This document shows, piece by piece, positions 18,945 through 30,766 of a DNA stretch of 38,511 nt (its first letter is position 1; every line of letters begins with the position of its first letter). A program made the translations under genes and the position numbers. The notes under the pieces are model-generated. The model did not search any database. It had not been told where the DNA came from and was given only the letters and a program-made list of their open reading frames with translations. The DNA is from Planctomycetota bacterium (lineage in GTDB: Bacteria > Planctomycetota > UBA1135 > UBA2386): the NCBI GenBank assembly GCA_025459175.1, contig JALORC010000067.1, forward strand, positions 1 to 38,511, read 5' to 3'.

Positions 18945-21900
18945 TCACAAGCCGACCGTGAGCCGCAGGCCGCGCGACATGCCGAAGCCGAACGGATTGG
19001 CGGTCGGCATCACCGCCGCGGACTGGGCCGCGAGCACGAAGCCGAGCAGGGATCCGTTCGGTGGGATCGGCAACGTGTAGGTCGCGATGCCGCCGACCGG
19101 CACCAGCGACGCCAGCACGTCGGCGCTTGCGTACTGGCGGCAACCGATCAGGCCGATCGCATCGAGGGGCACGCCCGGGTCCAGCGCCTGCACGCCCAGC
19201 AGCTGGAGGCCGAACGGCACGCCGGTGGCGAACGTAGTGGTCAACGTGAGCGTCTGGCCCAGGCGCGGCAGGTTGCTCGTCAAGGCCGGCGGCGACCGAT
19301 CGGCAGCGCCGGTTCGGAACGTCGGCGGCACGGTGGCCGAGAGATCCCGGCTGCCGAGGTCGGTGGAGCCACCGCCGGCGGCGAAGCCCACGATGGTCCC
19401 GCCGGCATCCGCCGCCATCGTCTGGAAGGCGATCGTCACGTCGCCGGTGTTCTGGTGCAGCTGGATCTGGAACCGATTCGGCTGTTGCCGTTCGTAGCCG
19501 AAGACGCCGTCCCACGTCACATAGACCGTGTCGCCGACGGCGTGACGCTTGACGCGCCCCGAACCCGCGGCGCTGGCATCGAGATCGTGCCAGACGCCCC
19601 AGCAGCGCACTCCCACTCCGAGCCAGTCGGTGGCCGTCGGCACGTATTGTAGCTGCGAGCTGCCGGCCGACACGTAGCCGTTGGCGTTGACCAGCAGCGT
19701 GCTGACCGAGCCGCCCGGGACCGGGAACGGCTGGGGCAGCGCGAAGCCGAGCACGACCTCGTTCTCGTCGCCGAGTCCCAGGTCGGTCGCATTCGCCGGC
19801 GGCGGCACGAAGCTGCCACCCGCTTGCACCACGTAGTGGTCGCCCGACAACACGAGCCGCATCGACGTGCCCGACAGGTCGAAACCGGACAGCGGGAACA
19901 GCTCGTAGAACGAGCGACTCTCCGAGCCGCAGGCAACGCCGAAGGCCGCTGCCGTACCGTAGCTACCGCTCGGGCCGCTGACCTGCAGGCTGAAGGTGCC
20001 GGTGGCGCCGTTGTAGCCGCCGACGCGGATCAGGTAGATGCCCGGCTGCACGGCGACGCTGACCTGCGACATGTAGTTGGGGCAGGCATCGTCGTTGCAG
20101 GCGACGGACTGCAGATTGCCGCAGTCGCCCTGGAAGACCTGGATCATCGTGTCGAAGGTGGCATTGCCGCAGGTCGAGAGATTCAGCGTGCCGGCCGCAC
20201 CCACGGCATAGGAGAACCACACGTCGTTGGCGCCGGGGGCGCAGCTCCACATCGGCAGCGCGCTCGTCGCACCCGTGTTCGCGTATGGCCCGTTGAGGCC
20301 GTTGGTCAACTGGAACGGGAACGTGCAGGCGTCGTTCGGCAGGCCCGCGGGAGCGGGATCGGGCAACGCGTGCTGGTCGGCCGCCCAGATCAGTTCCGCG
20401 GCGTTCGGGGTGCCGTTGGTGAGGTCGCCGTCGTTGTCGTCGGCCAGCCAGACCTCGAGCAACGCCGACGGCTGGTCCGTGGCATCGGCGACGATCGTGC
20501 CGAGCACGATCTCGTTGGTGATGGCGATGGCCGCCGGCCGCCCGCGGGTCAGCGCGAGCCGTTCGCGCAGCTTCCAGGCGAACCCCATCCAGCTCTCCCC
20601 TTGTTGGTGCACGCCGGTTCCGCTCGGGTACTGGCGCGTGTTGGTGCCGGTGCGGATCTGGCTGCCGGCACCGAGGATGTTCTTGCCGATGGTCGGATCG
20701 TCGGTGAGATACATCGACACCACGTCGGCCCAACCCTCGCCGAGACCGTTGGTCTGCGCGACGCCACCGTAGCGGTCGTCGAGACCATGGCCCCATTCAT
20801 GGGCGATGATCGTGGACTGCGCCATGTTGGTGCAGCTGCCGCCCGCCGCGTAGAAGACCAGCGACGGGCCATTGAAGTAGGCATTGCAGGTCAAGGCGAC
20901 GTTGACCTCGATGGCGAGGTTGTCCAGCGAATCCAGTTGCGGCGTGTCACCGAGCACGCTGCGCGTGAATTCACTGGTGCGGTCGATCCACCAGGCGGCG
21001 TTGAGGTGGGCCGTCGTGGGCTCCGCGGCACCGAGGGCAGAGAGCTGCACGGTGCCGCTGACGCCCGGGATCAACTGGAAGGCTCCCGCCGGTTGGCCTG
21101 GACCGGTGATGGCCTGGTGGTGGCGGCCGTCGAGCGGCGCGATGTTGATGATCGCCGGCGACAGCAGATCGACGGTGAACTCGCCGTTGGCGTCGGTCAC
21201 GTAGGTGCCGTGACCGGGCACCACGATCTCGAGCCCGGTCATCGGGACGAGCACCGGCGCGGCCAGGGCGTCGAGGCTGGTGCGCGCGACGCCGAGCACG
21301 GTGATGCCGGTCGGGACGGGCGCCGGTGCCGCGGTGCCCTCGTCGCCCGACGGCAGCCTCGGCGCGGGCTCCGTCGGCGCCGCCGCCACCGGCGCGCCGG
21401 GTTGGGTCGGAGCGTGATTGCAGTGCGGCCCGCACTCGTGCTTGTCGCTGGTGAAGTGCAGCACGGTTCCGGTCCGGGCGTCGACGTAGTAGCGGCCTTG
21501 TGGGCCCACACCGCCGGCCCCGATCCCGTTCACCGGCACTTCGTAGGCGAGCACCGGCGTCTGCCGGGTCGCCGCGTGCACGTCGCCCCAGATCACCAGC
21601 TTCGGCTCGTCGACCGTTCGCTGGGCGTCCGCCGGCAGTTCATGATTGTCCACCATTGCCTGCAGCGCGAGCAGGCGCGCCGCTGCCGGCGTCTGCGTCG
21701 GCGTCACGTCGAAGTCGTCCTCGAGCTGCCACGCCGTGCTGCCGAACATCGCGATGCGGCCGGCCATGCTGACGCGCACGTCGGCGCGACCGCCGATGCA
21801 CGGCAGGCCGCGGAAGTACTGGTCGAACACGAACGACCAGGTGCGTCCCATGCGGGCGCCGATCGCTTCGCGGAAGTCGCTGCTGCCGAGTCCGAGCATC

Positions 21901-22190
21901 TGCGCGCGTTCGCGCAGCAGCTCGTTGGCGTGGCGGCGCGCGGCTTCGAGCGAGTTCTCGCGCCAGCCGGCGATCGGCAGGCCGCGGCCGTACAGCGCGC
22001 GAGGGGTGCCGGTGGCGGCGTTCCAGTCGACGTGCCAGCCGCCGTCGGTCGCCGCGAGCAGGGCGGCCCAGTCCGGGCCGCGGAAGAAGGCCTCGGCCGC
22101 CGGGTCGGCGGCTTTCTGGCCGAAGGCGCCCGGCGCGAGCAGCAGCCCGGCCAGCAAGGCAGAGAGGGGGAAGGGGCGTAGGGAGCGCAT
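18945..22190 (-). CDS. Large secreted M36-like zinc metallopeptidase
   Basis: A 1081-residue exported protease. The start at 22190 gives MRSLRPFPLSALLAGLLLAPGAFGQ, a signal peptide. The order is: a propeptide (FTP-like, about 60-270, with YYVDARTGTVLHF); an inserted carboxypeptidase-regulatory-like beta domain (about 330-400); the catalytic domain with HEWGH starting at residue 464 and a downstream GLGEGWADVVSM supplying the third zinc ligand; and a PPC-type domain (NDACTFPF ... GIYLIRVGGYNGATGTFSLQV). A Nidogen/jelly-roll-like beta region follows, and the ~100-residue C-terminal domain ends FGMSRGLRLTVGL, shared with the protein at 12521-13975. The active site resembles fungalysins (M36). 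It starts 185 bases from the divergent ileS and stops 53 bases before the kinase gene on the same strand. Confidence 0.88.
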   Translation of the reverse strand: MRSLRPFPLSALLAGLLLAPGAFGQKAADPAAEAFFRGPDWAALLAATDGGWHVDWNAATGTPRALYGRGLPIAGWRENSLEAARRHANELLRERAQMLGLGSSDFREAIGARMGRTWSFVFDQYFRGLPCIGGRADVRVSMAGRIAMFGSTAWQLEDDFDVTPTQTPAAARLLALQAMVDNHELPADAQRTVDEPKLVIWGDVHAATRQTPVLAYEVPVNGIGAGGVGPQGRYYVDARTGTVLHFTSDKHECGPHCNHAPTQPGAPVAAAPTEPAPRLPSGDEGTAAPAPVPTGITVLGVARTSLDALAAPVLVPMTGLEIVVPGHGTYVTDANGEFTVDLLSPAIINIAPLDGRHHQAITGPGQPAGAFQLIPGVSGTVQLSALGAAEPTTAHLNAAWWIDRTSEFTRSVLGDTPQLDSLDNLAIEVNVALTCNAYFNGPSLVFYAAGGSCTNMAQSTIIAHEWGHGLDDRYGGVAQTNGLGEGWADVVSMYLTDDPTIGKNILGAGSQIRTGTNTRQYPSGTGVHQQGESWMGFAWKLRERLALTRGRPAAIAITNEIVLGTIVADATDQPSALLEVWLADDNDGDLTNGTPNAAELIWAADQHALPDPAPAGLPNDACTFPFQLTNGLNGPYANTGATSALPMWSCAPGANDVWFSYAVGAAGTLNLSTCGNATFDTMIQVFQGDCGNLQSVACNDDACPNYMSQVSVAVQPGIYLIRVGGYNGATGTFSLQVSGPSGSYGTAAAFGVACGSESRSFYELFPLSGFDLSGTSMRLVLSGDHYVVQAGGSFVPPPANATDLGLGDENEVVLGFALPQPFPVPGGSVSTLLVNANGYVSAGSSQLQYVPTATDWLGVGVRCWGVWHDLDASAAGSGRVKRHAVGDTVYVTWDGVFGYERQQPNRFQIQLHQNTGDVTIAFQTMAADAGGTIVGFAAGGGSTDLGSRDLSATVPPTFRTGAADRSPPALTSNLPRLGQTLTLTTTFATGVPFGLQLLGVQALDPGVPLDAIGLIGCRQYASADVLASLVPVGGIATYTLPIPPNGSLLGFVLAAQSAAVMPTANPFGFGMSRGLRLTVGL

Positions 22191-22375
22191 GGGTTCGTGG
22201 TGCCGGGCAGGTCCGGCCTCGGCCATGCGGAAACGGGGCGGCAGCGGGATCAGGAATTCGCCGCAGTAGTCCAGGTCGCCGAAGTCACCGAACGTTCGCC
22301 GCACGCGCTGCGCCCGGTGCGGCCGGGGTCTGCGCGTTGCGCCTGGGTCGGGCCGCCGCCACACTGCTCCACCTC

Positions 22376-25549
<3,174 letters not shown>

Positions 25550-25605
25550 GCGGCCTTGCTCGGCGGCCCTCGGGGTTCGCCCGGGAAGCTCGGTGGAACG
25601 GCGTT

Positions 25606-26484
25606 CGTCGCAACCTGACTCTGCGCATCCTGCCGGTCGGCACGCTCTTCCCGGTCGAGATGACGCAGTACGACCCCTGGGTCGTTCGCGAGGCGCTGCA
25701 CAACAGCCTCGCGCACCAAGACTACATCCGTCAGGGTCGCGTCACCGTCGTCGAGTTCCCCGATCGACTGCTGGTGACGAACGTCGGCGAGTTCTTGCCG
25801 GGCAGCGTCGAGTCGGTGATCGAGCAGGACGCACCGCAGGCCATCTACCGCAACCCGTTCCTGGCCCGGGCCATGGTCGAACTGGGGCTGATCGAGACCC
25901 AGGGCGGCGGCATCAAGAAGATGTTCGAGACCCAGCGGCGGCGGTCGTTCCCGTTGCCGGACTACGACTTCTCGCGGGCGGGGGAAGTGCGCGTGATCCT
26001 CCCGGGCCGCATTCTCGACGAGCGCTACACGCAGTTGCTCATGCAGCAGCCGCACCTGTCGCTGGCGCAGGTGATGTTGCTCGACCGCGTGCAGAAGGGC
26101 GTGCGCATCGGGCGCGAGGAGCACAAGGAGCTCAAGGCGGCAAAGTTGGTCGAGGGGAGGTTTCCCAACCTCATCGTCGGCAGTGCCATTGCCAAGGCGA
26201 CCGGAGAGGCCGCGCGCCACATTCGTGAGCGGGGCTTCGAGCGGCAGTACTACCTGGACCTGATCCTGGAACTGGTCAAGGTGCACGGACCGGTAGGTCG
26301 CACGGAGATCGATGCCCTGCTGCTGAGGAAGTTGCCCGAGCGATTCAGCGACGAGCAGAAACGGAAGAAGGTGGAGAACCTCCTACAGGTCCTTCGGCGC
26401 GCGAATCGCATCGAAAATGTGGGTGGGCGAGGCGACCCGCAGTGGGTCCTGAAGGCGGGGGAGCGCCCTAGAAAGCCGGCATGA
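25606..26484 (+). pseudogene. 5'-truncated AlbA_2/Schlafen-type ATP-binding regulator
   Basis: This is the C-terminal part of the family often annotated as ATP-binding, AlbA_2 or RecG-like transcriptional regulators. The GHKL-type ATPase segment is VVREALHNSLAHQDY, then VVEFPDRLLVTNVGEF, PGSVESVI, YRNPFLARAMVELGLI and QGGGIKKMF. The C-terminus is a winged-helix region (VKVHGPVGRTEIDALLL and KKVENLLQVLRRANRI). Family-like sequence continues in frame upstream of the first ATG (25660), from about 25606 (RNLTLRILPVGTLFPVE). The AlbA_2 domain and the rest of the N-terminal half, roughly 250 or more residues, are missing because ileS ends at 25549. From 25660 a 274-residue protein could still be made. 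It is probably a remnant of an inserted gene; members of the family often occur in defence or mobile islands. Confidence 0.7.
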
Positions 26485-26639
26485 AACGGGCTGCGAATCC
26501 GTCCCTACGAGTGCTCTGTGGCGACGAAGATGCATCGCAAGTGATTGTCATCGCTTTGGATGCGTCTTCCCTAGGATTGCCTTCGGCGGCCGGGATTAGG
26601 AAAGAAGTTAGGGAACAACTTAGGGATGACTGTCCCTAG
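26481..26639 (+). CDS. Small ORF overlapping the regulator remnant
   Basis: A 52-codon reading frame, MKRAANPSLRVLCGDEDASQ and onward, ending LRDDCP. Its ATG overlaps the TGA of the truncated regulator by 4 bases, which would allow coupled translation. Only about half of its codons end in G or C, against nearly all in surrounding genes, so it is either recently acquired or not a gene. The C-terminal part (RKEVREQLRDD) could form a short charged helix. No family recognised. Its end overlaps an inverted repeat (26621-26638). Confidence 0.3.
   Translation: MKRAANPSLRVLCGDEDASQVIVIALDASSLGLPSAAGIRKEVREQLRDDCP
26621..26638. repeat. Inverted repeat within a lower-GC patch
   Basis: TAGGGA (26621-26626) and TCCCTA (26633-26638) around a 6-base loop. 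Related strings occur nearby: TTCCCTAGGA at 26567-26576 and TTAGGGA at 26608-26614 and 26620-26626. The patch 26485-26640 is clearly less GC-rich than anything else in the window and follows the truncated regulator gene; it may be the edge of an inserted element. The remaining bases to 26685 hold nothing I can name. Confidence 0.4.
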
Positions 26640-26685
26640 TCAAGGGCGGCAGCCGGGCTCCAGCGTCCATGGGCCGCGTCGTTCC

Positions 26686-27834
26686 TCAGTCCTTGGTCAC
26701 CACCAGCTGACTCACCGCCCCCGCGGCATCGAACTTCACGACCAGGCCGGGGTAGCTCCAAGCTTTCGCATCCTGCTTGCCCGGCGGCGCACCGAGCAGC
26801 TTCTGCACCTCGGCGCGACTCGTGCCGTGCGCGATGCCGCGGTCGGTGCGGCCGGCGAACGAGACGCGGGTGAGGATCGTGTTCAGCGTGCCGTCGGCGG
26901 CGAAGTTGCAGGTCAGACCGCCCCGGTACGACAGGTTGCGGTTGCCGGTCGGCATCGCCACGTCCTCGAGCGGCTGGCCGAGCGCTGCGCTCACTTCCGC
27001 GATCGTGCTCACGCCGACCTTCACCTTGCCGCTGCCCTCGCCGGACTTCAGCACGGTCGCTTTCGACGCCGGATCCGGCTTCGGCCGCGCTTCGGCGAGC
27101 GTCGGCGCGCGCGCGGGCAGGTCGATGGCCAGCTCCGGCGACTGCAGTCGCCAGCTGCCGTCGGGCCCGAGCTTCGCGGTCAGGGTCCAGCGCTTGGCAT
27201 TGCTGAACACCACCTTGTCGTACAGCGCCCGGTCCTCGCCGTACGGCTGCAGCATGTGGAACAGCTTGTCGGCGGCGAACGGCCACGTCGCGCCGGCGGC
27301 CTGCCCGGGGATCTCGCCGAAGCCGATCTCGTACTCCTTCACGATCTCGCGCCGATGCGCATCACGCAGCGCGAAGCTGCCGAAGTGCTGATCGGGGCTC
27401 TTCAGGCTGCCGGCCTGTGTCTTGAAAGCCTCGACCTGCCACGTGATCTTCTCGTCGGGCTTGCCGTCCGCGGTGCGCCAGGTGCGCTCGACCTTGCGGA
27501 TGCGTTGCAGCACCCATGGCCGCTCGCCGAACGCCTCTTCGGTGGCCTTGTAGAACAGGTAGAACAGCCGGTTCTCCTGATACGCGGCGACCACCAGCGG
27601 GTGCGCCGGTGCCGCGAGGTCGATCCCGACCTTGGCCGCTTCCTTGCCGAACGCCGTCTCACCCAGCCGCGCGAACTGGCCGCCGGGCGCGTCGTCGCGC
27701 AGGCCGTCGAGCACCGGCACCAGCCGCAGCGTCGGTGGCGCCGGTGCGGCGGTCGAGTTCTGGGCCGCGACCGTTCCGCCGAGAAGGCATGCCAGCGCGA
27801 TGCAACGCAGCCGGTCGATCGAACGCAACGACAT
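26686..27834 (-). CDS. Exported protein with two BamE/SmpA-like C-terminal repeats
   Basis: A 382-residue exported protein of unknown function. From the ATG at 27834 it begins MSLRSIDRLRCIALACLLGG with a signal peptide ending near VAAQ. An ATG at 27864 is also in frame and would add 10 residues ahead of a 15-base tandem repeat. The middle part (about 25-255) is not recognised. The last 110 residues contain two similar units: VGVSTIAEVSAALGQP followed by RGGLTCNFAADGTLNTI, and IAHGTSRAEVQKLLGAPP followed by YPGLVVKFDAAGAVSQL. This small alpha-beta repeat pattern is like BamE/SmpA domains. The gene lies 84 bases downstream of a phosphatase-like lipoprotein gene on the same strand. An envelope role is plausible but unproven. 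Confidence 0.75.
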   Translation of the reverse strand: MSLRSIDRLRCIALACLLGGTVAAQNSTAAPAPPTLRLVPVLDGLRDDAPGGQFARLGETAFGKEAAKVGIDLAAPAHPLVVAAYQENRLFYLFYKATEEAFGERPWVLQRIRKVERTWRTADGKPDEKITWQVEAFKTQAGSLKSPDQHFGSFALRDAHRREIVKEYEIGFGEIPGQAAGATWPFAADKLFHMLQPYGEDRALYDKVVFSNAKRWTLTAKLGPDGSWRLQSPELAIDLPARAPTLAEARPKPDPASKATVLKSGEGSGKVKVGVSTIAEVSAALGQPLEDVAMPTGNRNLSYRGGLTCNFAADGTLNTILTRVSFAGRTDRGIAHGTSRAEVQKLLGAPPGKQDAKAWSYPGLVVKFDAAGAVSQLVVTKD

Positions 27835-27847
27835 CGAACGCAACGAC
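27818..27847. repeat. 15-base perfect tandem duplication at the start of an exported protein gene
   Basis: ATCGAACGCAACGAC occurs twice head to tail (27818-27832 and 27833-27847). On the minus strand it codes SLRSM-SLRSI and it spans the preferred start codon, so the duplication may have created a second in-frame start. Confidence 0.6.
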
Positions 27848-27918
27848 GAGGTCGATTCCCTCATGCCGGCCGATGCGACCAGAACGGACTCGTTCGGGCA
27901 AGCCGGCCGCGCTCCGGA

Positions 27919-28461
27919 TCACTTCAGCCGTTCCTTGACCTGCGGCTCCAGCGCCTTCAGCCCCGCCGCCTTGCCGAACGCCAGCGCTTCGGCCGCCGAC
28001 TTCTGCTCGACGAAGAACGCGTGCAGCGCCAGCAGCGCGCCGACGCGGTTGCTGCTGCCGCAGCAGACCATCGCGGTCGCGTCCCCGGCGGCCGCCAGTT
28101 CCTGGCCGAGCCGTCGCGCGTTGTCCGGCGTCAGCCCGTCGGCGCCCGCGATCGGCAACCGCACGAACGTGATGCCGAGCTGCTTCGCCTTCACCTCTTC
28201 CCAGCCGGTGCCGGGCTCGGTGTCGGGGCGCAGGCAGATCACGCGCTTGACCCCGAGCTTGCCCAACTGTTCGAACTGGGCTTCGGTGGGCTGCCCGGCG
28301 GTGAGCAGGCCCTGACGCGGCATCGCCAGCCCTTTGATCTGCGTGCCTTCGAGATCCGGCGTCAGCACCAGCGGTGGTTTGGTCGACAGTTCCGGCGTCT
28401 CCGGCGCGCTGCAGGCGGCGAGGGCGAACAGCGTGATCAGGGCGGGCAGGGCGATGCGCAT
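27919..28461 (-). CDS. Lipoprotein with DUF442/dual-specificity-phosphatase-like domain
   Basis: A 180-residue lipoprotein. The start MRIALPALITLFALAAC has a lipobox with Cys17. Residues 45-150 resemble the DUF442 family of tyrosine/dual-specificity-phosphatase folds: LTAGQPTEAQFEQLGKLGVK, VICLRPD, FVRLPIAG and the P-loop VCCGSSNRVGALLAL. The loop keeps the Cys-x5-Arg spacing (C133 to R139), but the His that normally precedes the nucleophile is replaced (Val-Cys-Cys instead of His-Cys). It may still be a phosphatase with altered chemistry, or a binding protein. It sits between a small membrane protein gene (55-base gap) and the BamE-like exported protein gene on the same strand, possibly one operon. 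A start at 28569 would overlap the upstream gene and hide the signal. Confidence 0.78.
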   Translation of the reverse strand: MRIALPALITLFALAACSAPETPELSTKPPLVLTPDLEGTQIKGLAMPRQGLLTAGQPTEAQFEQLGKLGVKRVICLRPDTEPGTGWEEVKAKQLGITFVRLPIAGADGLTPDNARRLGQELAAAGDATAMVCCGSSNRVGALLALHAFFVEQKSAAEALAFGKAAGLKALEPQVKERLK

Positions 28462-28516
28462 GATGGCGTTGTAGCTGGGTCGACACGGGCGCGAAAGCGC
28501 GCCGGGCCGCCGATCA

Positions 28517-29089
28517 CTACATCGCGTCGTGTTCGTCGAGGATGGGATCGAACTCGGTCTCTGGTTCATCCGGGTGCTCGGTCGGTGGCTCGATGCGCGC
28601 GCCGTGCGCGGCCGCGAACTGCGTCGCGAAGCCGAGGCTCGCGAACGACCAGCGCAGCACGAGGCCGTCGCCAGCGATGTCGAGCAGGCGACGGCTTCTA
28701 TACATGAGATAGAGACCGCCCAACATCAGCGGCAGGACGGCCGCCACGGCCCAGCGCGAAGGGAGGAATGGCCCGACGCCGTGCCGTGCCTTGCCGATCC
28801 CGTTCATCAGACAGAACACGGCGCTGCAGAGCATGCCGCCGAGTCCCAGCCAGAAGCCCGGCTGCCACCGGCAGCGAGTGCACATCGGGACCATCACGAT
28901 GCGGGGTTCGGGCGGCGGCTCCTTGGCCCGCGTCGCGTGCACGCGATGGCGCACCATCTGCACCGGTCGTGCTCGGCCGCACTCGGCGCAACCGGCCGGC
29001 CACCGCGGTCGATCGGCCGCCGGCAGCACGACCGTGAAGCACTTGCCGAAGGTCGGCTTCGTCTCCATCCCCGGGCTCGGTTGTGCCAT
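28517..29089 (-). CDS. Small membrane protein with zinc-ribbon-like Cys pairs
   Basis: A 190-residue protein of unknown function. Two Cys pairs, CAEC (about 34-37) and CTRC (about 70-73), could form a zinc ribbon in the N-terminal cytoplasmic part. Two transmembrane helices follow (about 76-96, FWLGLGGMLCSAVF, and 112-131, WAVAAVLPLMLGGLYLMY). After that comes a short beta-rich domain (LLDIAGDGLVLRWSFASLGFATQFAAAHG) and an acidic tail ending DEHDAM. The layout resembles small uncharacterised planctomycete membrane proteins, but I cannot name a family. It is 78 bases downstream of the LtaS-like gene and on the same strand, so it could be a distal member of that operon. Confidence 0.68.
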   Translation of the reverse strand: MAQPSPGMETKPTFGKCFTVVLPAADRPRWPAGCAECGRARPVQMVRHRVHATRAKEPPPEPRIVMVPMCTRCRWQPGFWLGLGGMLCSAVFCLMNGIGKARHGVGPFLPSRWAVAAVLPLMLGGLYLMYRSRRLLDIAGDGLVLRWSFASLGFATQFAAAHGARIEPPTEHPDEPETEFDPILDEHDAM

Positions 29090-29167
29090 CGAGCGAGCAT
29101 CGTGCCGAATCAGCCGAAGTCGTCAACTCGTGCGGCATCCAGATGCTGCTCGAGGTCGAGAGGGACG

Positions 29168-30766
29168 CTAGCGGCCGTAGGTGCGCAGCAGCAGCGGCGC
29201 CAACTCGGCGAGGGCACGACTCGGCGCCGCGGCCGAGGGTGCGAAGCCCGGCACGAAGCCGTGGTCGCGCCACGGCGTCAGCAGCTCGGGCCGGTTCGAC
29301 CACAGGTGCACCGGCACGTCGCGGGATCGGTCCAGGGGTTCCTGCGTCCAGCCGATCGGCGGTTGGTGGTCGCCCAGCACCAACACCAGCGACGGCCGGG
29401 ACAACCGCGCCGTGAAGCCGACCATGGTGCGCAGCGCGTACTCGAGTCCATCGCGGAACGCCGGCACCAGCCGTGGCCCGTTCGGCACGTCGAACACCGA
29501 AGTCGCGTGCTCGTGGGCCGGCCCGCCGGGGAACGTGTCGGCTTCGAGGCGCCAGTCGGCGACGTAGGGCGGCGTCATCGCCCACGGTGCATGGCTCGAC
29601 ACCGACACGAACGCGGCGAACAACGGCGGGCGATCGTCAAGTTCGACTTCGTGTCGCAGCAGCCAGTGCAGCGCGAACTGATCGGGCATGCGGCCCCACG
29701 GGTAGACGTGGCCGGCATACGGCATTTCGAGCTGCGTCACCGAACGGTCGAAGCCGTAGAAGGCCTGCCCCTCCGGCCAGTGCCGGTCCATCGCCGGCAT
29801 CACCTCCACCGTGCGCCAACCGGCGGTGCGGAACATCTCGGGCAGCGCCGGGCAGTCGCTGCGCAGGACCTGTTCCCAGACCTGTTGGTGGTCGGTGCGC
29901 ACCGCGGTGAACAGTTCCATGTGCGAGAGCCACGAACTGCCGCCGAGGATCGATGGCGCGGCGAAGCCGGCCACACCCTCGAAGCCGGCCGCTTGCAGCT
30001 CGGTGCCGAGCGCTTGCCACAGACTCGCGAAGTGGGGCGCGACTTCGGGCTGACGCAGCGCCGTGGCACCGTAGGACTCGACGATCAACACGTAGACGTC
30101 GACACCGGTGAGCCGATGCGGCACCGCCGGGGCCATCGCCATCGCCGTGCGGCCGGCCTCGATGCGCGACCGCATGCGCGCGGCAGCGGGCTCGGGGTCG
30201 AGCCGGTCGCGGCAGGCCGCCGCCGCGAGGTCGGCGAGGTGCAGCGCGGTCGATGCATGCCAGGCGTTGGCCGGCAGCAGCCAACCGCCCAGCACCAGCA
30301 GCTGTGCCCCGAGCAGCCAGCCGCCGTGGCCGCGCATCGCGCGGGCACCGAGGGCGCCGAACGCGGTGGCGGCGAGCCAGTGCAGCAGCGCTGCCGCACC
30401 GATCACCTCGGCCAGCAGCAGCAGTTGCGCACCGGTGCTCTGGTTCACGGTCAGCAGGTGCACGAGTGCCGGCAGCTGGGCGAAGTCGGCGAGTTCGAAC
30501 GGGCGCTGGAAGACGAGTGGCAGCAGGGCCACCGCCTCCCGCAGCGTCACGATCACCACCAGCAGCGCGGCGCAGCCGTGCGCGAACAGGCGTCGCCGCC
30601 CGGCCAGTGCCCCGAGGCAGGTGAGGCCCAGCAGCGCGAGCAGGTCGGGGGAGGGTCGGGCCATCGCCGTGAGCCAGGTCCGCGGCGCGTGCCAAGGCAC
30701 GACCGCGATCGCCTGCAGCACGAGCAGGGCCAGCAGGCCGCCACCGAAGGCACGCCGCCGGCTCAT
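29168..30766 (-). CDS. LtaS/sulfatase-type membrane phosphotransferase
   Basis: A 532-residue polytopic protein with a periplasmic alkaline-phosphatase-fold domain. About five transmembrane helices fill residues 1-175. The catalytic part begins near residue 220 with DVYVLIVESYGA (E230, a likely metal ligand), then ILGGSSWLSHMELFT, where the nucleophilic Ser/Thr is expected. VSVSSHAPW follows, and LVLVLGDHQPP gives D466-H467 as the second metal pair. This is the arrangement of lipoteichoic-acid synthases, OpgB and phosphoethanolamine transferases, which move phospho-alcohol groups from lipids to acceptors; an ordinary sulfatase would have the Cys/Ser-x-Pro-x-Arg motif, which I do not see. Its ATG overlaps the upstream membrane protein TGA by 4 bases. 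Last gene of the six-gene operon; it could transfer the headgroup that the operon builds. Confidence 0.82.
   Translation of the reverse strand: MSRRRAFGGGLLALLVLQAIAVVPWHAPRTWLTAMARPSPDLLALLGLTCLGALAGRRRLFAHGCAALLVVIVTLREAVALLPLVFQRPFELADFAQLPALVHLLTVNQSTGAQLLLLAEVIGAAALLHWLAATAFGALGARAMRGHGGWLLGAQLLVLGGWLLPANAWHASTALHLADLAAAACRDRLDPEPAAARMRSRIEAGRTAMAMAPAVPHRLTGVDVYVLIVESYGATALRQPEVAPHFASLWQALGTELQAAGFEGVAGFAAPSILGGSSWLSHMELFTAVRTDHQQVWEQVLRSDCPALPEMFRTAGWRTVEVMPAMDRHWPEGQAFYGFDRSVTQLEMPYAGHVYPWGRMPDQFALHWLLRHEVELDDRPPLFAAFVSVSSHAPWAMTPPYVADWRLEADTFPGGPAHEHATSVFDVPNGPRLVPAFRDGLEYALRTMVGFTARLSRPSLVLVLGDHQPPIGWTQEPLDRSRDVPVHLWSNRPELLTPWRDHGFVPGFAPSAAAPSRALAELAPLLLRTYGR

Noticed and set aside
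15577..19080. 1167-codon open frame opposite the kinase
   Set aside because: Antisense shadow of the kinase-TPR gene; no recognisable domain and repetitive composition.
26567..26640. TTAGGG-like strings as telomere-type or CRISPR repeats
   Set aside because: Too few, irregularly spaced and on both strands; no spacer pattern and no cas genes.
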